NCBI RefSeq assembly: GCF_019457915.1
Contig: NZ_JAHZSS010000015.1
Location: 1 to 64,000, forward strand
DNA length: 64,000 nt
Direction: 5' to 3'
From: Neiella holothuriorum
GTDB lineage: Bacteria > Pseudomonadota > Gammaproteobacteria > Enterobacterales > Neiellaceae
The notes beneath the pieces are model-generated. The model did not search any database, was not told the origin of the DNA, and saw only the letters and a program-made list of their open reading frames with translations. How positions within the stretch are numbered: the first letter of the stretch is position 1; every line of letters begins with the position of its first letter. Made by a program: the position numbers and the translations under genes. This document shows positions 9,301 through 17,172 of this stretch, piece by piece.

Positions 9301-9895
9301 ACACCTGATAGGTGTTTTCAGTATCTAGTATTTCCAGTGCAATGACTGGAAATACTTTGCTGTTATCGGAACGCAAGCAAATTATTTCTCCGATCTTGAA
9401 TAGCGCATTGGAATGATTTCCCTTGTCTTCTTTGGGAGCCGTCTCCTGCGAGGCCTCTGCGCTTACGGTAATTGAATTCAGTTTGGATTGCCGGTAGAGC
9501 TCAATTTCAGCCAAAACATCTTCATCGATACCCAAAGCTTGCAGTAATCGCCACATCGTATCTGCATCCCGATATTCTTCACTGGCAGGCATTTCCCGAG
9601 ATAAGTGAGCCCATTTGTTTCGGACGGTCTGAAGCTCCTTAATCCAGTTTCGTGCTTCTCGAGGTAGCCCAATGGTTTGAGATAGCTCAAACCAGTTCTG
9701 ATCCACAATGCGGAGCAGCGCAGCTAGATCTAAGTCAGAAAGTGATGAAAACCCTCTCTCTGTTGCTATGGATTGTTGTTGGAATGACAATCTGTCGATG
9801 ACATGGCTAGCCCACCAATCTGGACTTAGCTTTGGAAGAGATTCTTCCAAGAAACGTTGAAGTGAATTCGTGCATATTTGCAAGAGTTGGTGCAT
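6353..9895 (-). CDS. Swt1-type HEPN plus SNF2/RapA-like helicase, 1180 aa
   Basis: Residues ~1-130 resemble the Swt1-family HEPN domain, with the RX4H ribonuclease signature RNKWAH at 92-97. A small beta-rich segment (~165-215) like the RapA N-terminal fold follows. The SF2 motor then shows motif I DEVGVGKT (281-288), DEAH (400-403), SATPVQ, and in the second lobe IIFTTFRHT and RVGRIDRYGQ. The C-terminal ~300 residues are helical and of unknown role. All motor residues seem intact. The family translocates on nucleic acid; the fused HEPN suggests an RNA-cleaving effector under its control (inference). Gene order is NYN gene, this gene, GHKL ATPase; the gap to the NYN gene is 90 bp without an obvious terminator. 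Confidence 0.82.
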   Translation of the reverse strand: MHQLLQICTNSLQRFLEESLPKLSPDWWASHVIDRLSFQQQSIATERGFSSLSDLDLAALLRIVDQNWFELSQTIGLPREARNWIKELQTVRNKWAHLSREMPASEEYRDADTMWRLLQALGIDEDVLAEIELYRQSKLNSITVSAEASQETAPKEDKGNHSNALFKIGEIICLRSDNSKVFPVIALEILDTENTYQVFDNGEIKTYFESQLQSMAAEEHSDSAPTSVSQLLAALAADCIRYPSSKNLYSLRSGNINFVPYQYRPAIKMVKAEQPRILIADEVGVGKTIEAGLIIKELSARMDLESILIICPKALVAERKWELEMKRFNESFIPLDGRGVRYCINECDLDGTWPQQYNKAIFPFSLFDSNLLNGDDSKRRKQLGLLDLDPPPKFDLVIVDEAHHIRNADTYLHQAVKYFCDNANAVVFLSATPVQLGSKDLFTLLNVLRPDLIIDENSFHAMAAPNRYTNEAVHICREAIMGWPKRAQAALQSASATEWGRMFLRETPEFQRIFDALGQDKHSEQRRVSLISEIESLNTFRALINRTRRRDIGDFTIRKPETLSISFTPEQKALHDGVLAIIARIMSATHGKQNIKFMMTTIRRQAASCLYGLAPMLDDILGKKLDSFYGGDSIDAGVSSLISDIELSEIKDDIKQILSLAESLSKHDPKAEAFQKMITTKQRLENRKIIIFTTFRHTIAYLKDKLEENGCRFGVIHGAISDEERRDIRYRFSLPSTEPSCVDVLLSSEVGCEGLDFQFCDCLFNYDLPWNPMKVEQRVGRIDRYGQQSEAVAIVNFITPETVDADIYERCLNRIGVFEHAIGGCEEILGDISSEILRIADNFNLSDTERKQKLQQLADNKIRLIEEHNELSSKQSELFGLAIPTESNAEEDALFEQALLKPQTLAVLLNTYLSNTLGVKEDFIDDSAHTTLSLNAEQRRLLRREFSSSSRNTSPAHKLWLNWLEGSASKLRVTFDPQEIDAKQEAVLLTTSHPLVQQAASALALTKKIESHVSIATNSIPPGRYPFALYRWSKKGIKADELLVGVSSSEEIEKQLVHWLVNADTTSSSGNVEEREHETLRQRHHSLWVTEQANHAASNRQLSEYRIQSLTNSHKARCQTIFNQMDNSTNDKIRRMKESELARANADFTQRLSTLEIAAESGDVHATELCIGTIEVISQQ

Positions 9896-9985
9896 AGCTA
9901 CCGTTCCAATTCTATATCGAGGGTGAAAGCCAGAACGCTTAGGAGCAAGCCGCAGCCTAACAGGTAGGCATGTATAGCTTATTGA

Positions 9986-10690
9986 TCACTGTCGATTCGC
10001 TTTGGTGATCAGTTGGAACTCAAGCCCTGATCCTTTAGTTGCTCTGGTTATATAGCGCTCTGGGTGGTGTTCAAAAAAGTCAGAGAGCTTTTTAAGGCCG
10101 TAATTGCGGGGGTCAAAATCCGGTTTTAATCTCTTTAAATAATTACCGGCTTCGCCTAGTTTTGCCCAGCCAGATTCATCTCTGAAGTTCTGCCACGCTT
10201 GATGCATGAGCCGCCAAAGCTCTCTGTCGGCTTGCTCTGCGGCGTCTTTGCTCTGTTCGTCACCTAAATTCTCAAGAGCAATAAAATCATCACAAGCATT
10301 TTTAAATGAGAACGGAGTCGATGCTTTTCCAACCCCGACAACGTGTATCTCCGACTCTCTCAACCTTGTCGCTAAGGATGTGAAGTCGCTGTCGCTGGAG
10401 ACCAACGCGAATGCGTCAAATCGTTCACTGTATAGCAAGTCCATTGCATCGATGATCATCAGTGAATCGGTGGAATTTTTACCTGTGGTGTACGCAAACT
10501 GTTGCTTGGGCTGGATAGCCAGTTCGTTGAGAGGAACCTTCCAGTTTTTTAGGTGCTCCGAAGAGAAATCACCGTAGGCTCTTTTCACGATGATTTGGCC
10601 AAAACTAGATAGCTCTTCAACGATCAAATCTAGCTTCGAATGAGGGGTATTATCGGAATCGATTAAAACGGCGAACTTCCTGTTTGCCAT
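9986..10690 (-). CDS. NYN-domain putative ribonuclease with C-terminal OST-HTH-like domain
   Basis: Residues ~1-140 match the LabA-like NYN/PIN fold, with acidic positions in FAVLIDSDN, STDSLMIIDAMDLL and ALVSSDSDF, the usual metal-binding aspartates of this nuclease group. The C-terminal ~75 residues (WAKLGEAGNYLKRLKPDF onward) resemble the OST-HTH/LOTUS module often attached to it. An ATG four codons upstream (10702) touches the AAGGA ribosome site, so I choose 10690, 11 bases downstream of it (234 aa). Proteins of this type are common in many genomes, so membership of the helicase/GHKL group is suggested only by co-orientation and spacing. Confidence 0.8.
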   Translation of the reverse strand: MANRKFAVLIDSDNTPHSKLDLIVEELSSFGQIIVKRAYGDFSSEHLKNWKVPLNELAIQPKQQFAYTTGKNSTDSLMIIDAMDLLYSERFDAFALVSSDSDFTSLATRLRESEIHVVGVGKASTPFSFKNACDDFIALENLGDEQSKDAAEQADRELWRLMHQAWQNFRDESGWAKLGEAGNYLKRLKPDFDPRNYGLKKLSDFFEHHPERYITRATKGSGLEFQLITKANRQ

Positions 10691-10778
10691 AAGCAATTGC
10701 ATCCTTAAGTGAACTGAAAATCGTTATAACACATATTGATGCGGGTATCTTCAGTTGTCCTCACAACTTCCATGAGTG

Positions 10779-10818
10779 AAAAAAAAAGGGATATCTTGCT
10801 AAACCGTTACCGAGATAC
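10779..10818 (-). terminator. Possible terminator at the end of the tns operon
   Basis: On the minus strand a short imperfect stem (GGTATCT with AGATATCC) spanning the 62-aa gene's stop codon is followed by nine T residues. The stem is weak, but the T-run and position fit termination of the tnsA-to-small-gene transcript before the NYN gene. Confidence 0.4.
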
Positions 10819-10987
10819 CACGCTCAGCCGATACTCGTGCGCGTATGTCATTCGCCCCAGTATCAATATTGAACATTTGGGCAGATAGAGCATGAACCTC
10901 GGCTGCCTGAAAGAAGGTCGCAGCGATGTCTGGCAGTAATAGCTCTGGCTTGGCGGCTTCGCTAATTTGCAGGGTAAGCTTCGCCAT
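10799..10987 (-). CDS. Small protein of unknown function at the end of the tns operon, 62 aa
   Basis: A clear ribosome site (AGGAG) lies eight bases before the ATG, and the gene follows the second TniQ gene by 37 bp on the same strand, so it is probably co-transcribed with the transposition genes. I do not recognise the sequence. It is mildly acidic, alanine-rich and largely helical (ATFFQAAEVHALSAQMF around residues 23-39), with no cysteines or membrane segment. It could be a transposition accessory factor or simply the first cargo gene; nothing in the sequence decides. Confidence 0.6.
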   Translation of the reverse strand: MAKLTLQISEAAKPELLLPDIAATFFQAAEVHALSAQMFNIDTGANDIRARVSAERGISVTV

Positions 10988-11024
10988 ATTGCACTCCTAT
11001 CGTAATTAGATTGCTTTGATTTTT

Positions 11025-12488
11025 TTAGCCCGCGTTTTTTGCTTTCCCAAGTTGTCGTTCTGATATCGGGATGGTTGGGGGCAAGTGACTATTGAGCCAG
11101 TCTGTATCGTTCTTGTAGAGCCATGAATAGGTTGCTTTATATCGCTTTTGAAGTTGAGTTCGACTGTAATTTGGAAATGCATCGGTGGCCTTCAGCAAAG
11201 CGGTACGGTGCTTTTGTTGAAGTTTGAAGTACTGGATCTTTTTACGCAGAGGTTTGAGTTCGGGGTAGTAACTTAGCTCCAACTCGATGGCGGCCTTTGA
11301 GCAATCCATGATTTTGGCTATTTCGGAGCAGGGCTGGCCGATTAGAAGTAGCCGCCATATTTTCCGCCGCGCCGCGTGATGCAGAAATTTGGGGTTTCTT
11401 GAAATCGTTACACCATGTTGAAGGGCGATGCGCTTGATAATCTTGGCGCTACACCGTTGTTGCCGAGATATGGCATTCATACTGAGGCCATCACTTAATT
11501 GAGACAGCACTCTGCGCACTAAGGATTCATCTTCATATGGTGTTCGTGGTTGCCTTACATGCCTTTGGCTCAACAATGTCTGGTGTCGTGCGTTTAGTGA
11601 GTGGTAGTACTCCAGCATTTCTGTCACTGAGCTGAACAGTGCGCCGATGACCAGTAAATGCCTCAGTGGATGTTGGGACTGATGATAGAAGGACATGCAT
11701 TTAGGGAACATTTGGCCATGGCCTAGAGAAAGCACCGCCGCCACCGATGGCTCATATCGCAATGCCCGCCATGTTTCCTCTATCTTCTCTCGAAAGCCGT
11801 ATTGGTCAATGTATAGCTTTTGTGTGGTAGTGGCTAAGCCGAGCTCAGCGAGGCGAATTCGATAAGCTTGTGCTAGCTGGCGCTGAGCTAGGAAGGCGTC
11901 AGTGCAGCACAATAACTCAACGCTTAACTGCGCCAGTTTAGTTGCCGCTGACGGGGCGATGACAAGGTGCTGATCTGGGTGCTGGAGCGGTAGCTCCAAC
12001 ATGTTCCTCCATCGCTTTATACCGATAAGGTAAACACCGTGCTTTGCACAGGCGATGCATCCCGGCAGCTGATGCTCCACGTGCCAATAGGCAACACCAA
12101 GTCTTAGGTATTCATCCGTCGCGCAAACAGGGCAGTAACGAAGCTCTCTTGGTTGTTGGGATAGTGTGGCGAGCCAACCATGTTGATTGACCATTGTGAT
12201 TGAGCAGCCCGCTTCAAGCTCAACTCGCAGAGACTCATATTTGCTAGGAGAGGAGAACAGCCGAAAGTAGTTCATGGTTGTATGTTCATTCAACAACTCA
12301 TCCACGTCACAGAGAGAGTTCTCTGCTAGCGATTTGGAGTAGCCGGGAAGTAGGCTTGTTAGCTGAAAGTGTTGGTCACCAATAAGTGATTTCAGCGCTG
12401 CTCTGGGATACGGAAGGCCGCTTAGCAGTACCTGTCGGACTAGCCAACTGTAAACGGTCTCTCTTGAGTAGATAGGCAGCGTTATCAC
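11025..12488 (-). CDS. tnsD: TniQ/TnsD-family target-site selector, 487 aa
   Basis: TnsD-type proteins bind a fixed chromosomal site and recruit TnsC. The TniQ zinc-binding region is visible: C119-P-V-C122, then AYWHVEHQLPGC and C144/C147/H150. The C-terminal half contains helix-turn-helix-like segments (SDGLSMNAISRQQRC and GQPCSEIAKIMDCSKAA) suited to DNA recognition. It is shorter than E. coli TnsD (~508 aa) but much longer than minimal TniQ. Since the element sits at a precise position after prs, I infer that this protein recognises the prs 3' end. It follows the first TniQ gene by 15 bp. The symbol denotes the role; identity to TnsD proper is not shown. Confidence 0.85.
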   Translation of the reverse strand: MITLPIYSRETVYSWLVRQVLLSGLPYPRAALKSLIGDQHFQLTSLLPGYSKSLAENSLCDVDELLNEHTTMNYFRLFSSPSKYESLRVELEAGCSITMVNQHGWLATLSQQPRELRYCPVCATDEYLRLGVAYWHVEHQLPGCIACAKHGVYLIGIKRWRNMLELPLQHPDQHLVIAPSAATKLAQLSVELLCCTDAFLAQRQLAQAYRIRLAELGLATTTQKLYIDQYGFREKIEETWRALRYEPSVAAVLSLGHGQMFPKCMSFYHQSQHPLRHLLVIGALFSSVTEMLEYYHSLNARHQTLLSQRHVRQPRTPYEDESLVRRVLSQLSDGLSMNAISRQQRCSAKIIKRIALQHGVTISRNPKFLHHAARRKIWRLLLIGQPCSEIAKIMDCSKAAIELELSYYPELKPLRKKIQYFKLQQKHRTALLKATDAFPNYSRTQLQKRYKATYSWLYKNDTDWLNSHLPPTIPISERQLGKAKNAG

Positions 12489-12503
12489 TCAGAATGTTCG
12501 CTC

Positions 12504-13514
12504 TTAATTGACCAGCAGCTCTTGCTCAAGCAGGGGAGTTGTCGAGTCTCGGGCTTCGAGGGTTTCGGGCTCTATGTTGGGAGCTCCTAAAAACTTCATC
12601 CACATCAGATGACTCATTGGCGGCAGAGCTCTTGGAAACTTAGCGGCGGAGCCAATACTCAGGATCCGTGGCGATGTTACTTCTAACTCCGACCCCATAA
12701 AAAAATCGATGAGTTGGTAGCTATCAAACCAGCGCTTGAATTCTTGTTGCAGTTGCTCAAACACAACAAGCTGGTTCTTTGCTGATCGCTTGAAGTGGGT
12801 TGACGCGAGTAGGCTGCTTACGCCATGAGTCATTGAAAATTCATAGTTCGGCCGCTTCATACAAGGTTGAGACATGAGCTGTAAGCTCACGGACTTCAAC
12901 CAGTCGGTCACTTCATTTTGAGTGCCCTTAGGCCCAAATACTTCGCCGCAAGACGGGCAGTTATTCGTTCCCGGAGGCAGAGGATGATGCTTCAAGTCTC
13001 GAATGTTAAAACCGCAGCGAGCACACTCTTTGAGTAGTATTTGCTGCGGATGCTTGTAACAACTCAGTACCGATGGCAGTTGGTGTTTAGCATGCCAGTA
13101 TGCCACCCCATGTTGTTTCTCATCTTCTTGCACACAACATGGGCACCAGCGCCAGAACCAAGCAAAGTTCAAGTGACCTTGAAGTGGTTGTGGTCTGAGT
13201 CTCTCTGCCAATTTTTTATCAATATCCAGCGCCGTAAGTCGCTGCTGGAACTTCATCAGAGGGGCATAGTAGGGAAATAGAGTATGCTTGCTTAAGAGCT
13301 TTTCCCTGTTCGCCATTCGTCCGTACAGTTGAAATAGATCGTTATAGATAGGGTGGAATGCTTTGCCAGGATTGAGACTATCGCGATTGGTGGTTAGCCC
13401 ACGTAATGAGTCTTTGACATCTTTATTCCCAGTTAGGACAAGCCAACGGGCAACTGTGCTTAACAAGTGCTCTTCAGGCAGTGGTGACGGCATGAAAGTT
13501 GGGAGCCTAGCCAT
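12504..13514 (-). CDS. tniQ: TniQ-family protein, shorter paralogue, 336 aa
   Basis: The zinc-binding pattern is C124/C127 (CPCC), the AYWHAKHQLPSVLSC segment, C152/H155, then C164/C167 and C186/C189 as a second ribbon. An upstream in-frame ATG exists at 13529, but GGAGG lies six bases before the ATG at 13514, which I use; it overlaps tnsC by 8 bp. A tnsABC operon followed by two TniQ-type genes resembles other Tn7-like families with two target selectors. This shorter one may serve an alternative target pathway or act as a bridge between TnsC and the longer protein. No CRISPR effector genes are nearby, so it is unlikely to be a CAST-type TniQ. Confidence 0.85.
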   Translation of the reverse strand: MARLPTFMPSPLPEEHLLSTVARWLVLTGNKDVKDSLRGLTTNRDSLNPGKAFHPIYNDLFQLYGRMANREKLLSKHTLFPYYAPLMKFQQRLTALDIDKKLAERLRPQPLQGHLNFAWFWRWCPCCVQEDEKQHGVAYWHAKHQLPSVLSCYKHPQQILLKECARCGFNIRDLKHHPLPPGTNNCPSCGEVFGPKGTQNEVTDWLKSVSLQLMSQPCMKRPNYEFSMTHGVSSLLASTHFKRSAKNQLVVFEQLQQEFKRWFDSYQLIDFFMGSELEVTSPRILSIGSAAKFPRALPPMSHLMWMKFLGAPNIEPETLEARDSTTPLLEQELLVN

Positions 13515-14946
13515 GATCAGCCTCCGCATGGTCCATGCCGCTCAAAAATTTGCTTTCAGGCAATAGATCATGACTGGAAGCGACTGATGTTCCGGTGCGA
13601 TCGTTGTTTTTATCAACCGCGGGAATAGACAGTTTCTCTTTCTGTTTGGCGTTTTGTTTCTTTACCTCCTGATTGGAGAATGTCGCTTTTTCTTGTCCAT
13701 CCGATGTAATCGACTTCTCGTAAGATGAATGATGGCCGTACCGTAATTGCTGTAATGCCGAATCAATCAAATTGAATTGACCTTTGTAGATCCTGTTTAA
13801 AATCGCAATGTCTCCGGTTGAAACATCCTTGCGATTTTTTCGCAGCTCAATAATGGTTTCATGATGCATGCGAGCAAGTCTTACCATAACTGCGGTCAGC
13901 CCACAGGATAGGTAGTGGAACCTTTGTTTGAATTCATCTCCCGGCGACTCGCGTTCGGTAGATAATGACTCTGGATACAATGCATCGAATAATTGATTGA
14001 ATGAATCAGAGCCATAGTTGTGGAGCTTGAAGCTGAATTGACGGTCACTGAGCATTCTGCGTGCAGTGGTGATGTCTAGTCCGAGCCGTGTGTCATTGGA
14101 TAGCTCACTATCGAATAACTCCAACCCCTGTGAAGTCATCGACATCACCAGAGGGACACCGAGTTTGTTAAACAGTGACTCGATAATCTGAAAATTTGGA
14201 CTGTCTTTCTTGTTCGCGTATTTGAGCAGGAATTGAACCTCGTCCAGATGCACTAATCCAATGTGATGGGTTGTGATGATGACCTGCATTGCGCCGTAGA
14301 ATGCATCAACATTCTGTTTATATTTTGCAGACCATTCTTGGTAGTAGTCGGTGCCAATAGCGCTATCAACGGCCTTGAAAAAATTCATCGCAAGCGCCTT
14401 GGGGGATGGAGTGGCGGGCATATCAAACGATACCCAAACAAGTTGTGTAGCCTTAAACAGCTGTCCATCAAACTCTTCATGAGCGATCACTTGCGGGATA
14501 GCTTTGAGTACAGTTCGGACGGTTACTGTTTTGCCCATGCCTGACAGGCCCGAGATGACGACAGCTGGACCTATTTTATCCTCAGGCATTGCATCGCCAA
14601 CGTAGTGCTGACCTGCTTTGGCTGCTGTGCCGAGCAAGAACTGAAATCTCACCGTATCAGCCGCCAGCGGGTGGCGATTTCGGTAGCTGGAAAGTAGCAG
14701 GCTAACGAATTTCTCATATAACATTTCAACTGTAGGAGAGGGGGGAATATAGAGATCATCTAACAGTGCAATCTGTGTTTTTTTGAACAGATTTGAAAGT
14801 TGCCAGAAATCATCCTGGATTTGCGGTATTTGAGTAAGCGAGTCGAGCAACTTTCGATCGTTTGTCTCGACTGATAGTGCCTCGCAGAGTGGGTTACCAT
14901 TTAAGCTCTGATCAGGGTGCTCGTTGTAGGTCGCTTGGATTTTCAT
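13507..14946 (-). CDS. tnsC: TnsC-type AAA+ transposition regulator, 479 aa
   Basis: TnsC is the ATP-dependent switch linking target selectors to the TnsAB transposase. Walker A is GLSGMGKT at 133-140; Walker B is GLVHLDEVQFL with D235 and E236. The length is slightly below E. coli TnsC (~555 aa). The region after residue ~420 is polar and rich in K, Q, S and N, probably a flexible tail. It lies 18 bp after tnsB and overlaps the first TniQ gene. Confidence 0.92.
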   Translation of the reverse strand: MKIQATYNEHPDQSLNGNPLCEALSVETNDRKLLDSLTQIPQIQDDFWQLSNLFKKTQIALLDDLYIPPSPTVEMLYEKFVSLLLSSYRNRHPLAADTVRFQFLLGTAAKAGQHYVGDAMPEDKIGPAVVISGLSGMGKTVTVRTVLKAIPQVIAHEEFDGQLFKATQLVWVSFDMPATPSPKALAMNFFKAVDSAIGTDYYQEWSAKYKQNVDAFYGAMQVIITTHHIGLVHLDEVQFLLKYANKKDSPNFQIIESLFNKLGVPLVMSMTSQGLELFDSELSNDTRLGLDITTARRMLSDRQFSFKLHNYGSDSFNQLFDALYPESLSTERESPGDEFKQRFHYLSCGLTAVMVRLARMHHETIIELRKNRKDVSTGDIAILNRIYKGQFNLIDSALQQLRYGHHSSYEKSITSDGQEKATFSNQEVKKQNAKQKEKLSIPAVDKNNDRTGTSVASSHDLLPESKFLSGMDHAEADHG

Positions 14947-14964
14947 TGTCTCATCCTTGAGTCG

Positions 14965-17172
14965 TTAGCCGTAAATATCATCGTCATCATCATTGATGTC
15001 GTGGTGAATTTGAGGTGCTGGCGTATCTGGTTCTGACGAGTTCGAACCTACTGCCGCAGCAAGGTTTCTAGCATCCATTGCGGCCTGGAACTGCTTGTAT
15101 TCATCTTGACGCTCTTTGACGCCAGTCTGCATCGATTGGTTGGTATTTGGGCTAGATTGCTCGAGCACTTGCTTGATCCCCTCGACAGTGTCCGATATCA
15201 ACTCATCTGAGTAATTCATCGCATCAAGCTCATTTTCCTTCAGGTCTTTCGCGATATCTTTGTTCTGTTCGAGCCGATGGAGAACTGCTGCCCAGCATTG
15301 ATTCAGGTATGGAGATTCATTATTGGTATTTTTGAGCGCAAGCTTGATGTATTGGCCCTCTTCGGTTCTGTGCCAGATAGTGTTCACGCAGTTCAGCGTG
15401 CGCTTAACTGGGATTTTGAATCGCTTTGCCTTGGCTTTAGCGTATAAACCACGGCATTTGAATTCGGGGCTATGGTATTTAAGCCCTTTGAAATAGACGC
15501 AGTCTGCTCGCACCGTTGCGGTTTCTTCGGGAATAAACGCCCATCGAATGGTTGCCTCCTCCTCGGGGGCAGTGCCATGGCCACCGTTCATCTCTTCTTT
15601 TAAGCTGTAGTTAAAGATCCCCTGTGGCGTAGCTTCTACGTCGTCTCGCATCATATTGATGTTCTGCTTTGACAAACGATTGGCAGAATTGTTGTACTCG
15701 ATGATAATGGTAATGAGCTTGCGAACTAGGTCGTCATAGCTATAGGTCGCGTTATTTGATGGATGCTGATCGGTTCGATCTTGCTCCTTGAAAATTGATC
15801 CCGCTAAATATTGGATACGTTCGTTGTTAACGATCGCGAATGTACCCTCGACGACGCCCTTCATATCCCCCCGATACGCGGCTGCAAATGAAAAGCCCTG
15901 AATTCCGATCTGTTCAAGAAGTGCTGAATTTACAAGCGCATCCTTATGCTCTGCCCCGTTATCGGTAAGAACGTTCTTAGGTACATGGTGAATGGGCCAG
16001 TCATCAGGTTTGATTGTTATGCCGTAACTTGCGGCGAACTGAACTTTATCCATGCATGCATTGACGTATGCGTTGGCCATGCCCTGCCAGTTTGGCCCGC
16101 TAAATCCAATATAAAATCCTGCGATGGCAGTGGAATAAACATCAACAACAAGATAGAGAACAGGACGTCCCATGGTGAGTCGCTCAGACCGCGTATACGG
16201 GTATCTGACGTATATATCTAAAACCGTTGCGTCGGTCTCATAACGATCGGTAGCACCTAAAACGCCATCGTGGCTGTGGCCCTGGCGATCGGCGTGGTCT
16301 TTTTCGTAAACAGTTGCTCCATGAATCAAAATTTTCTTGGCTTCGGGGCCCAACAGTTTTTTCAGGTGATATCGGAATTGCTGTTCCGATATACGGTCTT
16401 GCTCACGTTTCTTGATGTAATACGGGAGCTCTTTTCCTGATGAAGGGTATTTGCGGAGTAATTCCGTACGACAAAATTGTTTTTGATAAACCCGCCAGGC
16501 TCGCGAGACGGAAAACTTCTTTTTCTCCCCTTTTTTCAGTTGCTTGATAATCGACTTGATATCTTTTTTATCTTGTTCAGTGATACCACGTGTTTTCGAC
16601 CGGCTTTGGGCGTTGTCGTGCCCCCCTCGGCCGCGTTTTATTGGCTTTCCGTTAATGTCGACGTACTTGAAATTGCTTCCCGTATTTTTGAGGTTAAATG
16701 GCGTTAGCGCCAGCACATTCATACCAAAAGTGATGTACCGATTCAGTGCGTTGTAGAACGCACCCGGAGTTCTACATTCAGTCCCTGAATCAATTAATTC
16801 AGCGATTTCAGAGCCGATCCCATCCCCATACAAATACTTACGGATGACGTGTTCCGCTGTCAGAGGCTCTATAAGTTCAAATCGACGACTGCGCTTTTCA
16901 AGCCATTTTTCTCTGTTTTGCTCAATCAGCATTTCTGGGCTAACCCTCATTCCGAGCGGTAATTCATAGAAGCCGCTTTCGAGCGATTTTTGGGCGATAA
17001 GTTTCCGGAGTTTTTTGAATGTATAGACTGTCGGTTTTTTGCAATTGTTGTTTGTTAATGCTGCACCCATGTCAGCGATGGCGGCGACGTTTAGCCTCGG
17101 ACAGACATGACAGACACGCCAATCAATGCCTTTTTGCTCGTTGTATAAACATATGCCTACGCGGAAATTCAT
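14965..17172 (-). CDS. tnsB: TnsB-type DDE transposase, 735 aa
   Basis: TnsB binds the boxes in the transposon ends and makes the 3' cuts and joins. The RNase H-fold triad is visible as D314 (YETDATVLD), D404 (VLTDNGAEH) and E442 (VVEGTFAIV), with spacing close to that of E. coli TnsB. Helical DNA-binding segments fill residues ~45-300. After the core comes a Mu-C-like beta barrel (~570-640), and the last ~100 residues are acidic and disordered, ending in a run of aspartates (NDDDDDIYG), a region that in Tn7 contacts TnsC. It overlaps tnsA by 4 bp (ATGA). Confidence 0.93.
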   Translation of the reverse strand: MNFRVGICLYNEQKGIDWRVCHVCPRLNVAAIADMGAALTNNNCKKPTVYTFKKLRKLIAQKSLESGFYELPLGMRVSPEMLIEQNREKWLEKRSRRFELIEPLTAEHVIRKYLYGDGIGSEIAELIDSGTECRTPGAFYNALNRYITFGMNVLALTPFNLKNTGSNFKYVDINGKPIKRGRGGHDNAQSRSKTRGITEQDKKDIKSIIKQLKKGEKKKFSVSRAWRVYQKQFCRTELLRKYPSSGKELPYYIKKREQDRISEQQFRYHLKKLLGPEAKKILIHGATVYEKDHADRQGHSHDGVLGATDRYETDATVLDIYVRYPYTRSERLTMGRPVLYLVVDVYSTAIAGFYIGFSGPNWQGMANAYVNACMDKVQFAASYGITIKPDDWPIHHVPKNVLTDNGAEHKDALVNSALLEQIGIQGFSFAAAYRGDMKGVVEGTFAIVNNERIQYLAGSIFKEQDRTDQHPSNNATYSYDDLVRKLITIIIEYNNSANRLSKQNINMMRDDVEATPQGIFNYSLKEEMNGGHGTAPEEEATIRWAFIPEETATVRADCVYFKGLKYHSPEFKCRGLYAKAKAKRFKIPVKRTLNCVNTIWHRTEEGQYIKLALKNTNNESPYLNQCWAAVLHRLEQNKDIAKDLKENELDAMNYSDELISDTVEGIKQVLEQSSPNTNQSMQTGVKERQDEYKQFQAAMDARNLAAAVGSNSSEPDTPAPQIHHDINDDDDDIYG

